Source: Lunularia cruciata (taxonomy: Eukaryota > Streptophyta > Marchantiopsida > Lunulariales > Lunulariaceae). From it: a stretch of DNA of 64,000 nt. Below, one piece after another: positions 1 to 10,617 of the stretch (position 1 is the first letter of the stretch; each line of letters starts with the position of its first letter). Where the stretch lies: NCBI GenBank assembly GCA_948567375.1, contig OX419759.1:52305493-52369492 (forward strand), given 5' to 3'. The notes under the pieces are model-generated. The model searched no databases. It was not told where the DNA came from and saw nothing but the letters and a program-made list of their open reading frames with translations. The position numbers were made by a program, and so were the translations under genes.

Positions 1-407
1 CCTGAAGACTGCAACAGCCTTGTCTTTTCTCCCATACCTTCGTGGTCTGTGTTAGGCATGATCTATCGGAATAAATGTTGACGAACCAGGAACGCATAAC
101 TTTAATGTTAGACTAAGATTTAGAAGGATTCTTGGCATGGAATGAGGCACCGGGGTGGATTCGATGACTGTTGTGAAGCACTCCTGTAGATTTTGCATAG
201 TTGCAGCTGAGGTGATAGATTGTTTTGGGTGGCAAGGATGACAGTAAATAATCCTAAGGAGTAAAACCCGCATAAGATTTCCTAGATATTCTATAGATGA
301 CCAGCCATCTAGTCAGAAACAAACAAGCTTTAGTAGGGAACGGGAAACCTTGTATAGTATCTGAGGTCATCCTCAACCGTCGTCGTAGTAACTTCAACTT
401 ACTCATT
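1..407. repeat. Duplicate of the peroxidase upstream region
   Basis: Matches 55,720-56,126 almost base for base, with scattered substitutions. In the second location this DNA lies about 380-780 bp upstream of the peroxidase start codon. Similarity stops at 407 because the other copy is interrupted there by an R1 repeat, so 408 onward is probably the undisturbed continuation of the upstream DNA. A 73-codon minus-strand frame is open in both copies (52-273 and 55,771-55,992), but it differs at four residues over a short distance and resembles nothing I know, so I do not call it a gene. Confidence 0.9.
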
Positions 408-1326
408 TATGATGAAGAAGTAGCATCCGCAGGATCCCGTCAGTTCCGTGTTCACGCACTTTAACTCAACAAGCTAACTGAAGTTTTCTTATTTATTGTT
501 CCAAACTCGATGATAAGGTAAATTTACCGAATTTGGGCAAACTAGTCGTTATCTCACAGAATGTAACTCGATTGTACCTGACGCTCGACGATGAGATGGT
601 AAAACTTGCACTTCGGATGTAGGCTCTCACTGAGTCTGCATCCACTGGCACCTGGAACAGATTACAGATTCACCTTGTAGGGGGATCCTTGAAGCCGTTC
701 ACAGGTCTATCAGGGCTATTCGGATAGTGTGTATATTAGTCTAGAGTAGAAATCTGGCTCCTTTGAGAAAGGCACATGGACCGGGAACTCATGTTCTGTC
801 TGCGGAATTTCTGGAGTTTACAAATTCCTCTCTGGTGGTAGAAGAAACCTCTATTCTGGCAAGGCTTTGGTGTAGCTCGTCATTACGCTCTCAAAACAAT
901 TAATATCCTGTGAGACGGATAAAATATGATGAGGTTTGGAGAGTGGAACGAACTTAGGCTCTGCTGTTAACCCTTTGAGTTAGAATTCTGACACCTTGAC
1001 GTTGCGAAGTAGTCTCAACAACTGTACAAATTCACCTTCATCCGTTAGAGAAAACAAAATCTTTGATTGATCCGGAAATTTATAAATATTGAACTATACC
1101 ACCCACATTTGAATAACCAAGAAACAACTAAACGGATGATGTATAGAGCGTCAAACCCATAGTTTAGGGACATATATTATTTCGAGAACTTTGGATAGTA
1201 TATCTGATTTTTGTATTCTTATTTACTCAATGACCACTTCCAAAACAATTCAAAGATATAAATTTTGTTTCGCTCCATCATGAAATAATTACATAAATAA
1301 ATTGAAGCAAGTGTGAGAATATTCTA

Positions 1327-1379
<53 letters not shown>

Positions 1380-2465
1380 ACAACAATAATTTTTGTACAT
1401 TTTAATGTAATCGCTTCCAATATGTACAAAATGTACTAAAATTATTGTTGGTGCAAGAACCCTGTAGAAGAGTTGCTTTGTATTAAATTCTGCTTTTTTG
1501 TATGATTAAAGATTTTTAAGATGGTTCTGAAATTTTAATAAATTAAAATAAACGAAAATAGAGAAAATAGTTATTTCATAATATTATTTTTATTTTAATA
1601 TTTAAATTTAATTAACATAATTTTATTTAATTCCAATTTATAGTTTCTTTTGGCGCAAATCCAATCACCTTAAGTTTGGATAGAAAACCATTTCTAGTGG
1701 TGTATTGGCTCCTAATCGAAGGGTCGGGAATTACGGGGTTCAAGAAATAATTATATCCTTGAATAGTGTACACTTTTTTTTACATATTTCTTCATAGATG
1801 ACCTTCTTTTTTATAGATGACCTTTTACTTAGAACCTTGAATTATTTTAGTAATTATTAAAGTTTTTATAATTATTTTGTAAATATATATGTAGTATATA
1901 GATCAAGGAGGAGATGATAATTATCATCTTTTCATTTAAAAATGTGTCTCTCTTATTGAGTTCTCTAGTGAACAATGGGTTCAATCTAGGAGACACCCAT
2001 AGAGGAGTGTGATGGAGTTTGGTTCCTTATCTTCTCAGTGTGCTACCTTATTGGCAATTAGAGGTTTATCTGTAATGAGAATTATGCCAACTCACGTTCT
2101 TAGTTCCATGGTGGGGACTTCTGTAGAAGGCAAGAGACTAGAGAGGTGATAAAGTGTTCCAAGCATAATTCTACATTAAACTTAAGAAGGCAATGAGAAA
2201 CTATAGTTCCTAATGGTAATAACATAAGCCAAAGCAGAATGCTTCCTCCTAGGAATTATATATATATAGGGATATAAGGGTAGCCAGACACTATTCATTA
2301 ATAAATTCTTGAGCTTCCAAAGTCTACATGTTTTATGTTTGTTAAATTCCTTTTCTTTGTCGTTGATGTTCATCAAACCCTTAAAACTATGTTTAGTGTT
2401 AAGTATGATTATCTCAAAAGGACCACTATATCCCTAAAAATTTTGGCATAGTAGAGTCCTTGTTA
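408..2465. other. Intergenic, AT-rich, no gene seen
   Basis: No recognisable coding sequence or RNA gene on either strand. It contains a TA microsatellite (listed separately) and long AT-rich runs around 1,540-1,640 and 1,760-1,900. The first several hundred bases may be old peroxidase-upstream sequence, by continuity with 1-407. Confidence 0.6.
1331..1376. repeat. (TA)n microsatellite
   Basis: Uninterrupted TA dinucleotide run of about 23 units in an AT-rich intergenic stretch. Confidence 0.97.
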
Positions 2466-2469
2466 AACC

Positions 2470-3650
2470 TTGATCATATCCTTAATGCACTTGAGTCTTG
2501 GAAGCTCAAAGTCCAGTCAACCAATGTACATTACACCTTTTCTATGTCAAAGATAGTACCAACATCAATCGTCCTTTCAAGTAACAAAGGATCCATTTCA
2601 CCATTTCCTAGTAGTGCTTTCTTGGGTCAGCCATATATCTACTCAACATGCTAATAGCATGTGAGATATCTAGTCCAGTGTAAGCCATTCCAAACATTAA
2701 GCTCCCAATATTATATGTATAGAAAATGATAGATCTCCTTTATTCTTCATCTAAAGGATATTGCACCTATAACAATCTAAAATGAGATGCTAAGAAAGTA
2801 CTTATTAGTTTGGCACTCTCCATACCAAACCTTTTTTGTAGCTCCTGTATGTAGCTCTTCTTGGACATCTTGAGTTTACCCTTGCTCTCATCTTTATGAA
2901 TATCAATCCAAAGTACTCTCTTTGAAGGACCCAAGTCTTTCATGTTGAATTCGTTACTTAGTTGTGCTTTTAACCTCTTCACCTTGGCCATGTCCACAAC
3001 AACAATCATATGAGCATATTATTCACATACAATATCAAGACTATTAAATCAGAGAATCTTTTTCCTTATAGCTCCTTGAGATACACACAAAAATCTAACT
3101 TGACTCTACATCCAATCTTTACTATAAAACATCAAACCTCTCATACCATTGTCTAGGACTCTTCTTCCATCCATATAGAAATTTCTCTAACTTGCAAACC
3201 TCATTCTCCTTCCTTTGTATAGAAAAACCCTCTACCTGATGCACATGAATCTTCTCTTCCAATTCTTCATGCAGAAATTGATTGTATCATCTTACTGATC
3301 CAACTCTAGATAATGTCAGAAATGGAAGTAGTTTTTACCATTGATCAAAAAATCTTGTTGAAGTCAATCCCTTCTTGTTGGCCAAATCTCTTTTGTACCA
3401 TTCTTTCATTTTATCAATCTCCACCTTCTTCAGAAAGATCTTCTTTTTTCAGGTTAGCCATGTGCAATGAAGTGTCTTCTCCCTAGTGAGTACATTCACT
3501 AGAATTCTGGTTCTTTGAGAGAAAAAATCTATCTCCTTTTTCATCACAATGTAACATTGTTGAGACTCTTGCATTGCATCCTCATATGAAGAAAACTCAT
3601 GATTCTCCATGAGTATAGTAAAAGCTACAAATTCTCATAACTATTTGGTG
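2470..3650 (-). pseudogene. Decayed Ty1/copia pol fragment (RT to RNase H)
   Basis: Reading the minus strand from 3,650 downward, broken frames show in order the start of a copia reverse transcriptase (an EDAMQES-type segment near 3,590), a LYGWKKSPRQWY segment near 3,160, the conserved block DMAKVKRLKAQLSNEF followed by MKDLG near 3,000-2,940, a KSYIQELQKRFGM block near 2,850, and an RNase H-side segment with YLKG near 2,560. These are hallmark copia RVT_2 blocks in the right order. Several stops and frameshifts separate them and no LTRs, gag or integrase are attached, so it is a truncated relic. Confidence 0.85.
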
Positions 3651-4090
3651 TGTTTTATCTCTGGGGGGTGGTATTTTAAATTGACTCCCATTGGTGCAAT
3701 ACAATTGATGGAGTCTTCTGGTGACTACCATATATGAACACGGTTATAACTTTGAGACCATACCTGGCTGAGCACCTTTGATGTCCTTATTATTGTCAAA
3801 ACCTTGCTATTCATTGTAAAAGTTACTGATTCATTACAAGTAAAACTTATCCTAAGAATACACTTCAGCTAGATATAAATGATACTTGATATCAGCAACC
3901 ATGTATGTTCATGCTAAGGCCTTAATTACTTGCAATCAGTATACTTAATGTACAATGCAGAGAAAATGAACAGATCAGCACTTGGATATTCCTGAAATTT
4001 AAACCTCAATCAATATACTTTGTTGCTTAAATGGTCCTAGATACATGGCTTCTGATTAGAGAATCTGACACCCCAACAATCAATGCCACA
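3651..4090. other. No gene seen
   Basis: AT-rich sequence between two copia remnants. Nothing coding was recognised. It may be decayed retrotransposon DNA but carries no diagnostic motif. Confidence 0.5.
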
Positions 4091-4149
4091 ATTAGTGCCT
4101 CAAATGGAGAGGGTATTTGGAGGAGTGATCCTTGCAATTTAGGATGGGA

Positions 4150-4450
4150 GAAGCACTCAGAGTGATGTAGAATAATCCAAAGTATTTGCAAGCTGGCCTA
4201 CTTGTAGGATGTTCATCACTCAGAGTGATGTAAGATAATCCCAAATGCCAATAGGAAGAATAAGTATGGAGACCATACAAGCTATAAGGCAAAGTATCAG
4301 GGTGACAAGCAAAGTGGTATCACAAAGAAAATTAAGAGCACTCGGAGAGCTATAGAATGACCTTGAGTGCATGAGGATGGAATAGCACTCGGAGTGTTGA
4401 AGGATCATTTGGAGTGTTTGTAGGAAATGCAGCACTTGGAGTGCCAGTAG
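4150..4450. repeat. Cluster of CACTCNGAGTG-like palindromes
   Basis: The imperfect palindrome CACTC(A/G)GAGTG or a one- to two-base variant occurs at 4,154, 4,217, 4,339, 4,386, 4,406 and 4,433. It sits just upstream of the plus-strand copia remnant, where an LTR or leader would be expected. I infer a decayed LTR or enhancer-type array; no matching second LTR was found downstream. Confidence 0.55.
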
Positions 4451-4789
4451 GTGAGGCATACATGCCCCAGTTCCAAGTGCCACCTTGGCACTTTGGAGGG
4501 AAGTTCCGGCCCAATCTGAGCTTTCTTGCAATGTCACTTACCTCTAACAGCACTTGCTGCTAAGGGCGGGTACCTACAAGATAACCAATGCCACTCTGCG
4601 GGCAAGTGTGGCACTAGAGAAAGTGGGATGTAAAAAGCTGACTTTTGTTATGTGGGAGAGTGACTTTGCCCAAGGAAAACATGCAAAGGCCTTTTCCTAC
4701 TTAATGGCAAGTGCCTACTTGCTTTGTAACCAGGATCTAGGTGTATAAACTAAAGTGCCTAGCCTTTAGTGGGGCCTATAGCCTAGCTT

Positions 4790-6890
4790 ATTTGGACTTA
4801 GTTTCTCTTACCATATGTGTCCAAATAAGGAGTGGTTTCATGAATACAAACCAATCAATGGAAGATCTATGATAATGGGGAACAACATGGCTTGTAAAGC
4901 TATTGGCATTGGTGCAATACGAAGATGTTTGATGGTGTTTCAAGGACTCTTGCTGATGTGAGGCATGTTCTTGAGTTAAGGAAGAATTTGGTATCACTAG
5001 GCACTTTGGAGTCAAATGGTTGGAGGTGGGGAGCAGAAAATAGAATACTCAAGGTAACAAAGGAGCACTGGTTGCAATGAAGAGCAAAAAGATAGGAAAT
5101 CTTTATGAGCTATGTTGGAGTTCCTTATGAGCTTTATGAGTTATGTTTGGAGATTAAGGGTTACCAAAGGAGTGGCAATTACTATTTATGAAAAAAAAAA
5201 TCCCAAAGATGTCACTCACTTATGGCACCTCTGTTTCCATCATATGAATGAAAGGGGTCTAAGTGCATTGTCCAAGCAACAACTTTTGAAGGCTCTTAGA
5301 AGTTGTAAGCTAAAATTCTATGAGCATTGTGTAACAAGAAAGCAATGGAGGGTAAGCTTTTCCATAAGTGTTCATTGCACAAATAAAATATTAGACTATG
5401 TGTATTCCAATGTTTGGTGCCCTACACCTATAGCTTCAGAATCTAGAGCATTATATTTTGTATCTTTGGTTGATGATTACTCTAGGAGAGTATAGATCTA
5501 CACCATGAAGCAAACATTAGAGGTCTTTTCTATCTTTAAACAATGGAAGGTGATGATGGAAAAACAAACCAGAAGGAAAGTCAGGTATTTGAGATCTGAT
5601 AATGGTGGAGAATACAAACGTGGAGAGTTTGAAAGATATTGTAAGAGTGAATGTATATTTCATCACTTGACCATATTAGGTACCCCTCGACAAAATGGAG
5701 TGGCAGAGCAGATGAATCATACACTCTCGGAGAATTCAAGAAGTATGTTAAGCAACACTGGATTGGGGAAGAGCTTTTGTGCATAAGCTATCAATATGGC
5801 TTGTCATTTGGTAAACATTTCTCCTTCAGCCACTGTTGAGTGCAAGACACCTATGGAAAAATGTACAGGTTGGCATGTTGATTATGCTTCACTTTGAGTG
5901 TTTGGATGCATAGCTTATGTTCATATTTAACAAGACCAAAGGACAAAGTTAGATCCCAAATATAGAAAATGTATATTCTTGGGATATGAGATGTATACAA
6001 AGGGATAAAGATTATTGGATCCAAAAAGGTGTTGCCTTGTTCTGAGGAGGAATGTAGTTTTTTATGAGACTCACATGATGGAGAAAATTAAGAGTGTAAA
6101 AAATGGCATTATGCAATGGATGAGGAGATGAAGTCTTTGGCCAAAATACAAACTTAGAGGCTTGAAAAATAGTTTATACAAAAGAGAGCAATTAGTTGCA
6201 GATGGATATTTTGGAAGAAGGGGGGATGTCCAAATCCGGGGAAGATCAAACAGAGCAATGCTTGTAGCAAAGGATTATAGCCAAAAGAAGATATTGACTT
6301 CAATGAGATTTTTTCACCAAAGGTACAAATTTCTTCAATTCATGTATTGTTGGTAAAAGTTGTGTTGCATAACTTGGAGTTGGATCAACTAGTGTTACAA
6401 CTGGTTTCTTACATCAAGTATTTGAGGAGAGACTTATATGCATCAACCTGAAGGTTTTGTGGTACCAAGGAATGAAAACCTAGTTTGCAAGTTATAAAAG
6501 TCTTTATATGCACTGAGACTTTGGTACATGAAATTTGCTGCTTTCATGTTGAAGCATGGATATAACAGAAGTGAGTCAGATTGTTAAGTGTACCTCAAGA
6601 AGCTACATGGACCAAGAATATTTGATTTAATCATTTTGGTACTATATATGGATAATATTTTGATTGCCATGGAGGATATGGTTGAGGTGGAGGAATTGAA
6701 AGCAAACCCTGGTAAGGAGTTTGATATGAAGGACTTGTGTTCTTCAAAGATGGTGCTTGGGATTGAAATCCACCGGGACAAGAGCAAAGGAAAGTTATGG
6801 ATATCTCAAAGGAGATATTTGGAAAGTTACTTGCTCATTTTGGCATGGAGAATGCAAAACCAGTGAGCACTCCAATGGCAAGTCATTTCA
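4790..6890 (+). pseudogene. Decayed Ty1/copia pol (protease/GAG-pre-integrase, integrase, RT)
   Basis: Plus-strand broken frames follow the copia pol order. A WFHEYKPINGRSMIMGNNMA segment at about 4,840 corresponds to the region before GAG-pre-integrase. A WHLCFHHMNERGL segment near 5,225 is the GAG-pre-integrase domain. Integrase core follows, with LVDDYSRRV near 5,470, VRYLRSDNGGEYKRG near 5,580 and TPRQNGVAEQMN near 5,680. KLDPKYRKCIFLGYEM near 5,950 is the post-integrase block. RT pieces occur near 6,430-6,600, with LYMDNILIA (a YxDD-region variant) near 6,640 and MKDLCSSKMVLGIEIHRDKS near 6,725. Stops at 5,495, 5,786 and elsewhere make it non-functional. Confidence 0.88.
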
Positions 6891-6894
6891 AGAT

Positions 6895-7204
6895 ATAGTT
6901 GGAGCAATGTCCATCAAATGAGGAGGAGAGAAAAATAACATCCAATAATCCTTAGGAGTGCTATTGGGAGTTTAATTTTGCTATGGTGAGTATATACATG
7001 GCAAATCTATGGTGAGTATAAACATGGCAAAGAGCCTAAAAGAGAATAAAAAGTAGTCGTCAAAGAAATTGAACTATCAAAAGGACATTCAAAGAATTGT
7101 AAACCGTGTAGGCTATGGGCTGTGGATGTTCACAGTTATGGTAAACAGGATATAAGTTCACATCCACCATAATCAATTGCACAAACAAGAGAAAGAGAAA
7201 CATG
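6895..7204. other. Junction between copia remnant and R1 repeat
   Basis: About 300 bp with no confident coding sequence. A short duplicated phrase (ATGGTGAGTATA) occurs near 6,984 and 7,009. Probably the decayed 3' end of the copia element. Confidence 0.45.
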
Positions 7205-8395
7205 CGATGCAAATTTGCAAATGTTATACTGCAGTTATAGAGTTATATTTCAGATTTGTCACTGCTCCTGCCTCACAATGGGAAATTTTCTCAATATAGA
7301 ATTTTATCTCCTTGTGGCTTTTCCCTTTTCCTTTTACCCTACCCTAAGACACTCAATAAACACTGCCAAATGTTTTTTTGACGTTGCCTTCTTGTCTTTT
7401 GCCTTTTTCTTTGCAGCTTTGAACTTCACTTTTGTGGCAAGTATCTTCCACTATGACTCCTCCTTTGCTCCAATTTTCTTTGATGCAATATCTTCTAGCT
7501 TTTTTGTGTTTTTTAGTCTTCAATTTCTTCCCTTTGTGCTAGGCTAGTGGCCTCAATTTTGGCTAGTCTTATCCTTTTCTTGTATCCATTACCTCCTTTC
7601 CCATATTGCCATGGTTAGCAAAATAATGTGCAAATTCAAATGCAAATGCTGCATGTTTTCCAACACTTCTCGACATTTTCCTCCTCTTCCAAAAATCACT
7701 CTCAGCTTCCTTCACCCCTCGCCTTAAATTATTCTTCTTTGTGAATATCAGATTTTGCTCCTCAGTGGGTCTACCTCTCCTAGATGAATTACCGTTTACT
7801 TCATCATCAAATCATTAATTGTATCTCCATGGAATTGAAACAGCAATGAGTTTTCAAACTCAAAGGGAGTCATATTTTCATCCTCTAGCTCGTCTACCAT
7901 CGATATGGCATGGCTAGTGTCCTTTGGCTTCCTACTTGGATACAAGGAACTGAAAGCTTATATGGATTATTGTAAGATGTGAAGCAATCCTCATCTCTAA
8001 AAACCTCCCAAGAAACAACAAAGCCTCCAACCTCCAAGACTCCTACTTCATCTTCTTATTGCAAGCTTGAAAAATCATCAACAAAGCTATCCTCTCCAAC
8101 ACTTGTATTTGCATCTACATCAACATTGGTACTCTTGTTCTCAATTCCCATGGTAATTTCAACAATATCATTCTCATCTCCAAGACCTTATTTAAAACTG
8201 AGGGAGGGAATATATTTCCTTTCCCCCCAAACATGATATCCATTGGTAGTAATGAGGACAACAACAATTCAATTTATTGTCAATGACCAACCCTCATTTG
8301 ATTTCCATTTCAGTGATCTCTCCCCTATGCACTTCTTCCTCCAGTCTCTGGCACATTTCTTGATTAATTTTGCACCCTTCATAGTCCTGGGAAAC
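7205..8395 (-). repeat. R1 dispersed repeat, copy 1, left part
   Basis: Aligns by eye along its length with 22,664-23,878 and, from about 7,590, with 56,127-56,935. It continues at 18,284 on the other side of the gypsy insertion. Minus-strand broken frames in all copies share protein-like blocks: a K/R-rich segment with AKHAEFAFEFAHNFDNH (best seen at 22,956-23,177), an acidic block with DENDIVEITMGIEDK, and a block with YEGCKINQE and VCQRLE at the edge of the insertion. I do not recognise the family. A helical, charged DNA-binding-type accessory protein of a DNA transposon is one possibility. Confidence 0.8.
8392..8395. repeat. Probable target-site duplication, left (AAAC)
   Basis: The unoccupied R1 copy at 23,870 reads GGGAAACCCAATACC. 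Here the left flank ends GGGAAAC and the right flank begins AATCCCAATACC, which implies a 4-bp duplication, AAAC on the left and AATC (one mismatch) at 18,284-18,287. Confidence 0.6.
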
Positions 8396-8500
8396 TGTCG
8401 TGCGTATATACATCGCTACACAACATACATCGCTGTCAACATCATACACTATAAAAGCACAACTCACACATAAGTCACACATAGACTCTAAAGTGCCACA
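8396..8500 (-). repeat. 105-bp terminal segment A, outer copy
   Basis: Starts TGTCGTGCG and ends GTGCCACA on the plus strand. It repeats at 8,953-9,057 with a single substitution. On the minus (element) strand it holds a TATA-like CTTTTATAG. It forms the outermost left end of the insertion directly against the R1 flank, and no copy is attached to the right terminal repeat. Confidence 0.9.
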
Positions 8501-8501
8501 A

Positions 8502-8950
8502 TAATCAGATTGCTTAACAGTCTCAACTCAACTCAACTCAGATCAGTACTTGATCTATCACTCTATAAACTGCCAACAACTGGGCACTGATTACAGTCAA
8601 GCCACACCCACTCAAGCATAGAGAATCCAGGTGACGCTCGCCGGCCTCTGTCCACCATAGCCAAGAACTCGAAGGCTCAACATCAGAGAAGTGAGCTCTC
8701 TAGAGCTCACCTTCAAAACTATACCCCTGGACTCGAGCTAGCCCTGAAACCCTAACGGTCCCGCTGACGGCACACTTGACGGTGCAAACGGTGCAAAGTG
8801 ACGGTGGGCCCCACCGTGAAGTCTGTACCCCGAACACAAAATCTAACCATCGGAAAGTAGTCCGTGAGAAACTGCTAGAATAACTCTAACTACCATCACT
8901 GGAATTCCAATGTCCGAGCATCTAGATGCGGAACTACAAATGGCGTGACA
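8502..8950 (-). repeat. Terminal repeat B, left copy (3' LTR core)
   Basis: 449 bp, the same length as 17,835-18,283 and about 96 percent identical by eye. On the element strand it begins TGTCACGCC. It lies at the 3' end of the element, between two copies of segment A. Confidence 0.93.
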
Positions 8951-8952
8951 GC

Positions 8953-9057
8953 TGTCGTGCGTATATACATCGCTACACAACATACATTGCTGTCAACATC
9001 ATACACTATAAAAGCACAACTCACACATAAGTCACACATAGACTCTAAAGTGCCACA
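8953..9057 (-). repeat. 105-bp terminal segment A, inner copy
   Basis: Second copy of 8,396-8,500, lying between the polypurine tract and repeat B. On the element strand it begins TGTGGCAC immediately after the purine run, where a 3' LTR would be expected to start. Confidence 0.9.
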
Positions 9058-9059
9058 AT

Positions 9060-9074
9060 CGCCCCCCTAGCTGG
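9060..9074 (-). promoter_or_regulatory. Putative polypurine tract
   Basis: On the minus strand the sequence reads CCAGCTAGGGGGGCG directly before segment A. A purine run at this position is where plus-strand DNA synthesis is primed in LTR retrotransposons. The same arrangement (CCCCCTAGCT next to an A-like segment) is kept in the relict at about 44,716. Confidence 0.6.
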
Positions 9075-9369
9075 CGGTTAGGTCCCTCTAACTCCAGATA
9101 GCCATCTACTCTAAGTATATGGTATACCCTCTAATGGGCAAAGATCAGGAGGCCGGGTGCTATGGAGCCCCATCGTTAGTCGCATGTCTGCAATCTATAC
9201 CATATAAAGAATGAACTAGCTATAGGTCAAGTACATCTAGGACATAACCACTGTCCTTGAGGAACCACCGTGAGGGGAGGAGTCATACATGCCATATGCC
9301 ATCCTCTCGAACAGCTATCACACACTAACATAGTAGCAGCTCCACCAGAAGAGCCACATAACATACACC
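9075..9369 (-). other. 3' untranslated region of the gypsy element
   Basis: Non-coding stretch between the integrase stop codon and the polypurine tract. Its first 200 bp or so are conserved in the relict at 44,720-44,940, which shows that they belong to the element. Confidence 0.7.
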
Positions 9370-10617
9370 TCAAGCCTGCACGTACAATGGCAAGCTTGGG
9401 TCCATAGTACCATCAATGTTTGGAAGGTGGCATGGCGCATAATTGTGCACATGATCCTTCCAAACAACACCATCACGTCCTTCTAACACAAGGACTCTAG
9501 ATGTCAAAACCTCGTGCACTCTCAAGATAGTGCGGCCTGTAGAAACATCAAGTGTCGTCGGTGCTATCTGCTGTAGATATACATAGTCGCCTGGATGAAA
9601 TCGACGGATCAAGGGTCTATAACCTCCTCCTCGAATGGTAGCATAACGTAAAGTATCTCTATGCTGAGCAATCGCCAAGTTCTCAAAGGCCATCGGTATC
9701 ACTCTCCGAAAGATCTCTGCCCGCTGAGAACATGCGCTCATCCATACATCGGGGTCATCCAAGTCCAAAACTACAGTAGCATCTCGACGAATGGCTGCAG
9801 GTAAATCTGGATCTCGTCCATAGAGTAGAAAGTATGGAGAGAAGGATGCTAAGGAGGCTTGCCGGCTGAACCGATAGCCCATGGCCAACCAAGGTAACTG
9901 GAGATCCCAATCTCCCAAGTGGCCTCTCTGCAAACCATACTTTCGCAATCCTCTCTTCACCGTCTGAACCACTCTCTCTGCTAAGCCATCTGCCTCAGGG
10001 TGATCTCGAGATGTAGTACGATGATCAATCAAAGCCTTGTCGCACAAGACCTGAAACTCTCCCAAGAACTCTGTACCCTGATCAGTCAAAACCTCAACTG
10101 GTGCACCAAAATGACTAAGAACTCGATCCAGGAACGAGTAAGCTGTCCCTTCACTAGACTTGTCAGGAAGTGCCACCAACTCAATCCACTTGGAGAAGTG
10201 CTCCACCATCACCAAAACATACCGATGATGTCTCACAGTCAGCGGTAAAGGTCCGGCAAAGTCCAAACTCCAACGGTAACCCAATCCCATGATAGGTAAT
10301 GGGTGTAACTGTGGCGTAGGAGCATTGAATGATGCTATAACTCGGTCACAAACCATACATCTGGCAACAAACTGCTGTACCTCGGTCTGCATACCGCGCC
10401 ACCAATAATGACTCTGGAGTAAGCTATATGTACGCTTTACTCCAAAATGTCCTAGCTCCTCATGAGCATGACGGACCAACTGTGGTCTCTGTGATGGAAG
10501 TGGCACTACTCTCACTCTACCATCCTCCCATACACGCAAAAGGTGTCTACCCTCCAATCTGAACCGTCTGGCTCGCTGAAGAACACGGTCTCTCTCCTTG
10601 GCCCCAACTGTGCCCAC
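9370..10617 (-). pseudogene. Gypsy integrase domain
   Basis: Open for 415 codons on the minus strand, in the same frame as gag and protease but shifted from RT/RNase H. An HHCC zinc-binding region is seen (HEELGHFGVKRTY, later CMVC at about 10,350), then the catalytic core with the first Asp in SLDFAGPLP, the second in LTDQGTEF and the Glu in GLAERVVQ, so the D,D,E triad is intact. The C-terminal part (LPLYVQA at its end) contains no chromodomain that I can see, so this is not an obvious chromovirus. It would catalyse integration of the element's cDNA. It is the best-preserved domain here, but a frameshift near 10,600 separates it from RNase H. Confidence 0.92.

Noticed and set aside
52-273. 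73-codon minus-strand frame conserved at 55,771-55,992
   Set aside because: Both lie in a recent non-coding duplication; conservation of the frame is explained by overall similarity, and the amino-acid changes show no sign of constraint.
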